Of a DNA stretch of 10,409 bases, positions 4,948 through 10,409 are shown piece after piece. The position numbers were made by a program, and so were the translations under genes. The stretch is from Kiritimatiellia bacterium (lineage in GTDB: Bacteria; Verrucomicrobiota; Kiritimatiellia; RFP12; UBA1067): contig JAGDAE010000184.1 of NCBI GenBank assembly GCA_017959645.1, positions 1 through 10,409 on the forward strand, in the 5' to 3' direction. The notes beneath the pieces are model-generated. The model was not told the origin of the DNA. It did not search any database and saw only the letters and a list, made by a program, of their open reading frames with translations. Each line of letters begins with the position of its first letter. Positions within the stretch are counted from its first letter, which is position 1.

Positions 4948-6357
4948 TCAATCTCCAAACGCACCGTAGTCGTCGGCGACGGACTCGATCGTCTCGCCGC
5001 GCTCAAGTCTTTCCACCTGCTCCCTGGCGGGGCTTTCGAGCGTGTCGGCGCGGCGGCGCAGTGGCGCGAGCAGCGGTTCTTCACCGCTTCCGCGCATTCT
5101 CAACCCTTCCTCCGCGAGATCCAGCAGGCGGTGCAGCTGCGCAGACAGGGCCTTGCGGTCTATGAACGATGGCCATTCCCGGAGAATCGCCAGACCGCGC
5201 AACTCATCCGCGCCGTAGCCGTGCCCGTAGAGCACGGTATCGTTTTCCAGCAGTTCCGAAAGCGCGTCCACGCGCTCTGCAAGCCCGGCATGGAACGCGG
5301 CCGCGGCGAACGCCTCCCTGACCGGCTGCTGGCAGACCGAGCGAAACTCCACCGTCCCGCGCTGGGTGAGATCTTCGAACTTGAACGGCCGCAGCCAGCG
5401 CACGTCCGCCGGCGACGGCGAAAAGGTGCATGCGCGGTGGCGCCCGGCGTCGCCGTCCCAGTATTCGCCGGCAAGAGTTTCCTTTCCGGCATAGTCGCGG
5501 AGCGGAACCGGCGGGAAATTGATATAGCGCTCTCCGCGCTCGACGCAGTAAATGCTCGTCGATTCGAGATAGCCGGCGATGTCGGCAAGCGAACGGATCT
5601 TCACGCCGTACATTCCGCAGTTGTGCGGATTGAGCCCGTGAAGGCTTCTGCTCCAGAGACTGTCGCGCCCGCACAGCACCTCGTTGCGCGTGCCGAACGG
5701 CGAATTGGCGAACAATACGGCCTTGAACGGCTCCAGAAGATTGAATGCGTTGATGATGGATACCGCCGTCTGCTCGTCGGCGTCGATCTGCGTCTGGGAA
5801 GCGCACGAAAAAAGCCCGAAATCAGGATGGTTGTGAAAGCGCGGCGATCCGCCGTATTTGGAATAGGACTTCAGATGGTGGAGAAGCATCCGGTACCGTC
5901 CGTTCCCAATGGGATCGGCGCGGTTCTCACGCCAATGCGGATTTATCCCCATGCCCGAAAGAGCGTGTCCCCGCCGTCCGAAAGCATTCTGCAACGCCGG
6001 AAAATACGAAGCGAAGCGTTGCCGCACCGCACCCAGATTCTCCGCAGGGCCGAAGGAGATTTCCAGCGTGTTGTAGGAGCAGTCGAAAGAAAGTTCGTCG
6101 TCCGTGCCGGGATCCGACGCCCGGTAAATCGCGCCCTCGTCGTCGCGCACCTGCCGGGGAAACGGATGAACCGAAAGAAACTCTTCCGTCGCCGCATGGA
6201 CGGCGGAGAAATCGGTCGCGGCGCCAGGCGTGCGGTTCCAAACCGGAAATTCCAGCTCGACGCCGACGCGCCGCGTGCGCTTTCGGCGCAGCGGTGCGAA
6301 GAAATGCGCGTCGAGCGCGCCAAAGACCGTATCTTCCTTTCCCATATTGGCGGTCAT
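4948..6357 (-). CDS. Glutamate-cysteine ligase-like carboxylate-amine ligase
   Basis: This is a second, different member of the glutamate-cysteine ligase/glutamine synthetase-fold superfamily, about 469 residues. Near the N-terminus RRVGVELEFPVWN (29-41) carries the Glu-x-Glu metal site. NTLEISFGP (96-104), SYSKYGGSPRFHNHPDFGLF (164-183) and RGTVEFRSVCQQP (333-345) are the other conserved-looking blocks. The EFRS block corresponds in position and type to the EIRCVDLNP block of GshA. The protein does not share the GshA FGLEREALRV signature, so it is not a simple duplicate of its neighbour. The gene precedes gshA with a two-base gap. The start is uncertain: in-frame ATGs lie at 6384, 6357 and 6345 and none has a visible Shine-Dalgarno. 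I took 6357. The open frame further upstream (to 6603) is a shadow of mnmA. The likely reaction is ATP-dependent formation of a gamma-glutamyl bond; the amine acceptor is unknown. Confidence 0.82.
   Translation of the reverse strand: MTANMGKEDTVFGALDAHFFAPLRRKRTRRVGVELEFPVWNRTPGAATDFSAVHAATEEFLSVHPFPRQVRDDEGAIYRASDPGTDDELSFDCSYNTLEISFGPAENLGAVRQRFASYFPALQNAFGRRGHALSGMGINPHWRENRADPIGNGRYRMLLHHLKSYSKYGGSPRFHNHPDFGLFSCASQTQIDADEQTAVSIINAFNLLEPFKAVLFANSPFGTRNEVLCGRDSLWSRSLHGLNPHNCGMYGVKIRSLADIAGYLESTSIYCVERGERYINFPPVPLRDYAGKETLAGEYWDGDAGRHRACTFSPSPADVRWLRPFKFEDLTQRGTVEFRSVCQQPVREAFAAAAFHAGLAERVDALSELLENDTVLYGHGYGADELRGLAILREWPSFIDRKALSAQLHRLLDLAEEGLRMRGSGEEPLLAPLRRRADTLESPAREQVERLERGETIESVADDYGAFGD
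4953..4956 (-). promoter_or_regulatory. Shine-Dalgarno of gshA
   Basis: The minus strand reads GGAG seven bases before ATG 4945, inside the last codons of the upstream ligase-like gene. It favours ATG 4945 over the TTG six bases further upstream (only two bases from GGAG) and over ATG 4936. Confidence 0.65.
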
Positions 6358-6436
6358 TGTATCATACGGCGGCCGACCAAACATAATCGGAAATGTCAGA
6401 ACGGCACCATAGGCGAAATCTATCTCGCCCGGCGCA

Positions 6437-7492
6437 TCAGTCCTGCCCGGCAATCGCGCCGCCGCACAGAATCGCGCCGGAAGGCGAATAGAACACCGCC
6501 GATTGCCCCGGCGCGACACCGAAAATGCCGCCCGGTACGCGCACGACGCCGTTTTCCAGCGTTGCCGGGCCGACGGGAGCCCCGGTCGAACGTATCTTGA
6601 CAAATCCCTCTATCCTGTCTTGCGTCGGTTCGACAGCCATCCAATTCGACGGTGTCATGCGGAATTCGGTGCGGACCGCCTCTTCCCGCGTTCCGACCAC
6701 GACTCTGTTTGCGGCTCCATCGACCTTGAGAACGTAGAACGGCGTCCCGCCGCCGACGCCGAGGCCTTTGCGCTGTCCGACCGTATAGCGCCAGTATCCG
6801 TGGTGGACGCCGAGCGTCTTGCCGCTTGTCGAAACAATCTCCCCGTCGCGGACGGCCGTCTCGCCGAGAAGCTCGCCGCAATCTCCGGAATAAAAGTCCT
6901 GCGAATCGGGTTTTTCAGCCATGGGCAGGCCGGTCTCTGCGGCGATTCTGCGAACCTCCGCTTTGGCAAGCTCCCCGAGCGGAAACATCGCGAGGGCAAG
7001 CTGGTCTTGCGAAAGCCCCCAGAGAAAATAGCTCTGGTCTTTCGATTCGTCTTTCGCGCGAGCGACGGCGAACCGGCCGCCACTGCCGACGATTCGCGCG
7101 TAGTGCCCCGTGGCAAAGCGGTCGAACCGGAAATGCCGCGCCGCAAGCCCCGGGAGTATTCCGAACTTCATGCGCGGATTGCAGACGACGCACGGATTCG
7201 GCGTCCTGCCGGCCGCTTTTTCGCGCCTGAAATAGTCGACCACGATCTTTTCGTATTCGTCAGCGCAGTCGAATACTCGGTAATCGATTCCTATCTTCCC
7301 GGCCAAGACGGCGGCAGCGGCAATGTCTTCGGCCTCGCCGGGACCGAAACATGCATCGCGGCACCCTCCCTTGTAGCGTCCGTCCTTCCACAGTTTCATC
7401 GTGACGCCAACCACCTCGTGCCCCGCTTTCGCGAGAAGGAGCGCCGCGACCGCAGAATCGACCCCGCCGGAAAGTCCAACCGCAATCTTCAT
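6437..7492 (-). CDS. mnmA: tRNA 2-thiouridylase MnmA, variant active site
   Basis: MnmA activates C2 of wobble uridine 34 in Glu, Gln and Lys tRNAs with ATP and replaces its oxygen with sulfur. The protein has 351 residues, as expected. The PP-loop SGGVDSAVAA is at residues 8-17. The nucleophile region TPNPCVVCNPRMKFG is at 97-111, with C104 matching E. coli C102. FATGHYA is at 126-132, KDQSYFLWGL at 151-160, and YTVGQRKGLGV at 236-246, where the central domain begins. Two departures are visible. The usual SxxxCF segment holding the second catalytic Cys reads DSQDFYSGDCGEL (196-208), with Tyr at the normal Cys position and a Cys four residues later. An extra C-x3-C (C44, C48) in GGCRDACFGPGEAEDI sits near the position of the usual CCS segment. 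The stop lies 79 bases from the next start. A TGAGGG nine bases before ATG 7492 is a modest ribosome site. Confidence 0.94.
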   Translation of the reverse strand: MKIAVGLSGGVDSAVAALLLAKAGHEVVGVTMKLWKDGRYKGGCRDACFGPGEAEDIAAAAVLAGKIGIDYRVFDCADEYEKIVVDYFRREKAAGRTPNPCVVCNPRMKFGILPGLAARHFRFDRFATGHYARIVGSGGRFAVARAKDESKDQSYFLWGLSQDQLALAMFPLGELAKAEVRRIAAETGLPMAEKPDSQDFYSGDCGELLGETAVRDGEIVSTSGKTLGVHHGYWRYTVGQRKGLGVGGGTPFYVLKVDGAANRVVVGTREEAVRTEFRMTPSNWMAVEPTQDRIEGFVKIRSTGAPVGPATLENGVVRVPGGIFGVAPGQSAVFYSPSGAILCGGAIAGQD

Positions 7493-7529
7493 GGCCGTCT
7501 GCCCTCAGATATTTCGCCCGGCATCGCCG

Positions 7530-9077
7530 CTACTCCCACTCAATCGTCGCCGGGGGCTTGGACGAGATGTCGTATACGACACGATTGATGCCGCGCACCT
7601 CGTTGATTATGCGGTTCGAAATCGCCGCCAGCGTCCCGTACGGAAGATGCGTCCAGTCCGCCGTCATCGCATCGATCGAATCGACGCATCTGATAGCGCA
7701 TGCATATTCGTACGTTCTGCGGTCGCCCATGACGCCGACCGAGCGGCACGGCAGCAGAACCGCGAAAGACTGCCATATCCGTCCATAGTCCGGCAGTTTG
7801 CGGACTTCTTCCTGAACACGGGCGTCGGCTTCCTGCAGCAGACGCACCTTCTCGCCGGTGATCTCGCCAAGTACGCGCACGCCCAGACCCGGACCCGGAA
7901 ACGGCTGGCGGTCGAGCAGCTGCGCGTCCATGCCGAGAAGCCGACCGACCGCGCGCACCTCGTCCTTGAAAAGGTCTCTGAGCGGCTCGACCAGTTCGAA
8001 CTTCAGATCGTCGGGCAGCCCGCCGACATTGTGGTGGCTCTTGATGGTCTGGGACGGGCCCGCAGCCGCGCAAGAACTTTCGATCACGTCCGGATAGATC
8101 GTACCCTGCGCGAGAAATCTGCAATAGCCGAACTTGCGCGCCTCGGCGGCGAAGACGTCGACGAATTCCCGTCCGATGGCTTTCCGTTTCGCCTCCGGAT
8201 CCTCGATGCCGGCGAGAGCCGAATAGAACCGGTCTGCCGCGCGCACGACGGTAAGATCGAGGCCGAGCCTTCCCTTGAACATCGCCTCCACCTCTTCGAC
8301 CTCTCCCTTGCGCAGCAACCCGTTGTCCACGAAAATGCAGTGCAGGCGCGATCCTATCGCCCGGTCGAGCAGCACGGCGGCGACGGAAGAATCGACACCT
8401 CCCGAAAGCCCGAGCACTACATGTTCGCCGCCTATCGTCTCGCGCAGGGAGGCAATGGTTCGCTCTATCCACGCGCCCATGTCCCAGTCGGGACGGCAGC
8501 CGCATACTCCGAAGACGAAATTGCCGAGCATCTTTGCGCCGAAACGCGTATGGGCCACTTCCGGATGGAACTGCAGGGCGTAAATGCGGCGTTTTGCGTC
8601 GCAAGCGGCCGCGTGCGGACAGTTCTGGCTCGAGGCGACGGTCTCGAAACCGGGCGGAAGCCTGGCGACGCGGTCGCCGTGGCTCATCCAGACGACCGAT
8701 GTTTCCGGCACGCCGGCGAAAAGCGCACCCGGATGCTCGATCTTCAGTTCCGCCTCGCCGTATTCGCGCCTCTCCCCGGCCACGACTTCGCCGCCGAGCG
8801 TCTGTGCGACGAGCTGCATCCCGTAACAGATTCCGAGCACCGGCACTCCCATCCCGAAAATCGCGGGATCGATCGACGGCGCGCCTTTTTCGAATACGCT
8901 GCACGGCCCGCCGGAAAGAATTATCCCGGCCGGCATTTTTTCTCCGAGAGCCGAGGCTGAAACCGTGAACGGCACGACCTCGGAATAGACATGCAGCTCC
9001 CGCACGCGGCGGGCGATGAGGCGGGTATACTGCGAACCATAGTCGAGAACGACGATGCGCCGGACTGGAGATTCCAT
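7530..9077 (-). CDS. guaA: GMP synthase (glutamine-hydrolysing) GuaA
   Basis: GuaA converts XMP, ATP and glutamine to GMP in purine synthesis. The 515-residue protein is full length with both parts. The N-terminal class I amidotransferase has DYGSQYTRLIARRVRE at 12-27, nucleophile C84 in GICYGMQL, and H171/E173 in FHPEV. The ATP pyrophosphatase domain has the PP-loop LSGGVDSS at 224-231. The C-terminal dimerisation/XMP part includes GPGLGVRVLGEITGEK and ends in the typical KPPATIEWE. The ATG at 9077 has AAGGAG seven bases upstream. It begins 12 bases after gltB and ends 37 bases before mnmA. Nothing in the catalytic motifs looks damaged. Confidence 0.98.
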   Translation of the reverse strand: MESPVRRIVVLDYGSQYTRLIARRVRELHVYSEVVPFTVSASALGEKMPAGIILSGGPCSVFEKGAPSIDPAIFGMGVPVLGICYGMQLVAQTLGGEVVAGERREYGEAELKIEHPGALFAGVPETSVVWMSHGDRVARLPPGFETVASSQNCPHAAACDAKRRIYALQFHPEVAHTRFGAKMLGNFVFGVCGCRPDWDMGAWIERTIASLRETIGGEHVVLGLSGGVDSSVAAVLLDRAIGSRLHCIFVDNGLLRKGEVEEVEAMFKGRLGLDLTVVRAADRFYSALAGIEDPEAKRKAIGREFVDVFAAEARKFGYCRFLAQGTIYPDVIESSCAAAGPSQTIKSHHNVGGLPDDLKFELVEPLRDLFKDEVRAVGRLLGMDAQLLDRQPFPGPGLGVRVLGEITGEKVRLLQEADARVQEEVRKLPDYGRIWQSFAVLLPCRSVGVMGDRRTYEYACAIRCVDSIDAMTADWTHLPYGTLAAISNRIINEVRGINRVVYDISSKPPATIEWE

Positions 9078-9084
9078 TTTTCCG

Positions 9085-9091
9085 CTCCTTT
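9085..9091 (-). promoter_or_regulatory. Shine-Dalgarno of guaA overlapping the gltB stop
   Basis: The minus strand reads AAAGGAG, seven bases before ATG 9077. Its first two A bases belong to the gltB TAA stop. This supports ATG 9077 and ties guaA translation to the end of gltB. Confidence 0.75.
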
Positions 9092-10409
9092 ACAGCTTGC
9101 TTGATACCGGCAGCACCTTGGAAAACCTCGGCCGCGAATTCGCCCAGTCGCCGGCGATCCGCTTCGCTTTCGGCGAGCCGGTGCGCGAAATATGCTCTTC
9201 AATCAACTCAAGCAGCGCTTTCTCGTCCGCCGAGCCCTCCTCTACCGGGAAAAGGTCGACGGAATCGAGATTGCAGTTGAGATCGAGAGTCGCGGTCTCG
9301 TCGTAGACATAGGCGACGCCGCCGGTCATGCCGGCCGCGAAGTTCACTCCGACCGGACCGAGGATGGCGGCGACGCCGCCGGTCATGTATTCGCACCCAT
9401 GGTCGCCGACGCCTTCGGCGACGAGCGTCGCGCCCGAATTGCGGATACCGAAGCGCTCGCCGGCAAGACCGTTGATGAAAATCGCTCCTGACGTGGCGCC
9501 GTATGCGATCACGTTGCCGGCGATGACGTTGTCTTCGGGCCTGGCGGTCTGGTCGTCCGGCGGACGGATGGTGATGATGCCGCCGGACAGGGATTTGCCG
9601 ATGTAGTCGTTGGCTTCGCCAAAGAGGTTGAACGTCACGCCCTTTGCAAGAAACGCGCCGAACGACTGGCCAGCGACGCCGGTGAACCGCACTGTCACGT
9701 CGCGTCTGCAGGGAGCGGCGCCGGACACGAGACGGCCAGACAGCGCCGCGCCGACGGAGCGGTCGCTGTTGGCGATGGTGCGCTCGAGGCAGGTTTCGCC
9801 TTTCTCCACGGCGCCGATCAGCTCGCGCGCATCGTAGTTCCCGTCCGCAAGATTTGCAGACGGGCGCGCCGGCGCTTCCGCCGCTGTTCCGGCCGCGCGG
9901 AGTCTTCCGGAAGTCGCCAGCAGATCGGCGAAGTCGAAGCGCGAACCCTCTTTGGCAGCGAGCAGGTCGGCGCGGCCGCGCGCCTCGGCAAGGGAATCGA
10001 GGCCGAGACCGGCGAGTATTTCTCGCACTTCTTCGGCCAAAAACCGGAAATACGTTTGCAGATGTTCCGGTCTGCCGGCGAAATTCCTGCGCAGGTCTTC
10101 CTTCTGCGTGGCGATGCCGACGGGGCAGCAGTTGAGGTTGCAGTTGCGGCACTGCACGCAGCCAAGCGCCACGAGCATCGAGGTGCCAAACGCGAACTCG
10201 TCGGCGCCGAGCATCGCGGCTATGACGATGTCGCGCCCCGTACGGAGCTGCCCGTCGACCTGAAGCTTCACGCGGTCGCGGAGGTTGTTCGCGATCAGCG
10301 TCTGATGCGCCTCGGCGAGACCCGTCTCCCACGGAAGACCGGCGTGTTTCATCGATGTGAGCGGCGCCGCGCCGGTGCCGCCGTCGAAACCGGAGATAAC
10401 GACGACGTC
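9090..10409 (-). CDS. gltB: Glutamate synthase large subunit, C-terminal part (cut by window edge)
   Basis: Glutamate synthase transfers the amide of glutamine to 2-oxoglutarate to give two glutamates. The visible 439 residues are the C-terminal part and the frame is open to the right edge, so the true start is outside; an internal Met at 10352 is not the start. The first residues, DVVVISGFDGGTGAAPLTS followed by MKHAGLPWE, are the classic FMN-domain segment. The [3Fe-4S] cysteines follow as C-x5-C-x4-C in GCVQCRNCNLNCCPVGIATQ, with two extra Cys inside the motif. Next comes the glycine-rich GXGXG beta-helix domain (VTFNLFGEANDYIGKSLSGG, IAGNVIAYGATSG, FGIRNSGATLVAEGVGDHG, EYMTGGVAAILGPVGVNFAAGMTGG). 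The amidotransferase and most of the synthase domain lie outside the window. Whether it pairs with GltD or ferredoxin cannot be told here. Confidence 0.96.
   Translation of the reverse strand, partial: DVVVISGFDGGTGAAPLTSMKHAGLPWETGLAEAHQTLIANNLRDRVKLQVDGQLRTGRDIVIAAMLGADEFAFGTSMLVALGCVQCRNCNLNCCPVGIATQKEDLRRNFAGRPEHLQTYFRFLAEEVREILAGLGLDSLAEARGRADLLAAKEGSRFDFADLLATSGRLRAAGTAAEAPARPSANLADGNYDARELIGAVEKGETCLERTIANSDRSVGAALSGRLVSGAAPCRRDVTVRFTGVAGQSFGAFLAKGVTFNLFGEANDYIGKSLSGGIITIRPPDDQTARPEDNVIAGNVIAYGATSGAIFINGLAGERFGIRNSGATLVAEGVGDHGCEYMTGGVAAILGPVGVNFAAGMTGGVAYVYDETATLDLNCNLDSVDLFPVEEGSADEKALLELIEEHISRTGSPKAKRIAGDWANSRPRFSKVLPVSSKL

Noticed and set aside
5131..6600. Long plus-strand open frame (about 490 codons) opposite the ligase-like gene
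   Set aside because: It is antisense to a gene with recognisable family motifs. Its composition is extreme in Arg, it has no known domain, and no ribosome site was noted.
6385..6603. N-terminal extension of the ligase-like protein into mnmA
   Set aside because: It is Arg/Ala-rich sequence that overlaps the clearly conserved end of mnmA in another frame.

Overview
The window is 10.4 kb of GC-rich bacterial chromosome. About 97% of it is one uninterrupted run of ten genes, all on the minus strand and packed almost end to end (gaps of 2 to 79 bases, several overlaps). In transcription order, from the right edge to the left, these are gltB (3' part only), guaA, mnmA, a glutamate-cysteine-ligase-like gene, a short gshA, a class II glutamine amidotransferase/amidohydrolase, thiS, thiF, thiG and thiH. 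The genes are ordinary bacterial housekeeping and metabolic types. No phage, transposon, CRISPR array, tRNA or rRNA is visible.

The radical-SAM enzyme ThiH (rather than the oxygen-dependent ThiO), a short ThiF and a variant MnmA point to an anaerobe. Taxon cannot be fixed from this window. A GC-rich gut or sediment anaerobe (for example of the Lentisphaerota/Kiritimatiellota/Verrucomicrobiota area, or a high-GC Clostridia relative) is a low-confidence guess.

Right part (about 6437-10409): GltB makes glutamate from glutamine, GuaA uses glutamine to make GMP, and MnmA thiolates the tRNA wobble uridine. Middle part (3034-6357): two glutamate-cysteine-ligase-superfamily enzymes from different families lie next to each other, followed by an overlapping N-terminal-Cys hydrolase of the class II amidotransferase fold. 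No glutathione synthetase is present. This trio is the most interesting content. It could attach a gamma-glutamyl group to a thiol or amine and later remove it, by analogy with EgtA and EgtC in ergothioneine synthesis. Left part (313-3005): thiSFGH, a compact set for building the thiazole half of thiamine from a ThiS thiocarboxylate, a deoxyxylulose-5-phosphate-derived carbon skeleton and tyrosine-derived dehydroglycine. The common themes of the run are glutamine/glutamate metabolism and sulfur transfer.

The left 312 bases hold no gene. They carry two small repeat arrays, both with a 22-base period: two direct units plus an inverted copy at 1-66, and five units in exact 22-base phase at 156-265. 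These arrays, beyond the 3' end of the gene run, are the least explained structure here.
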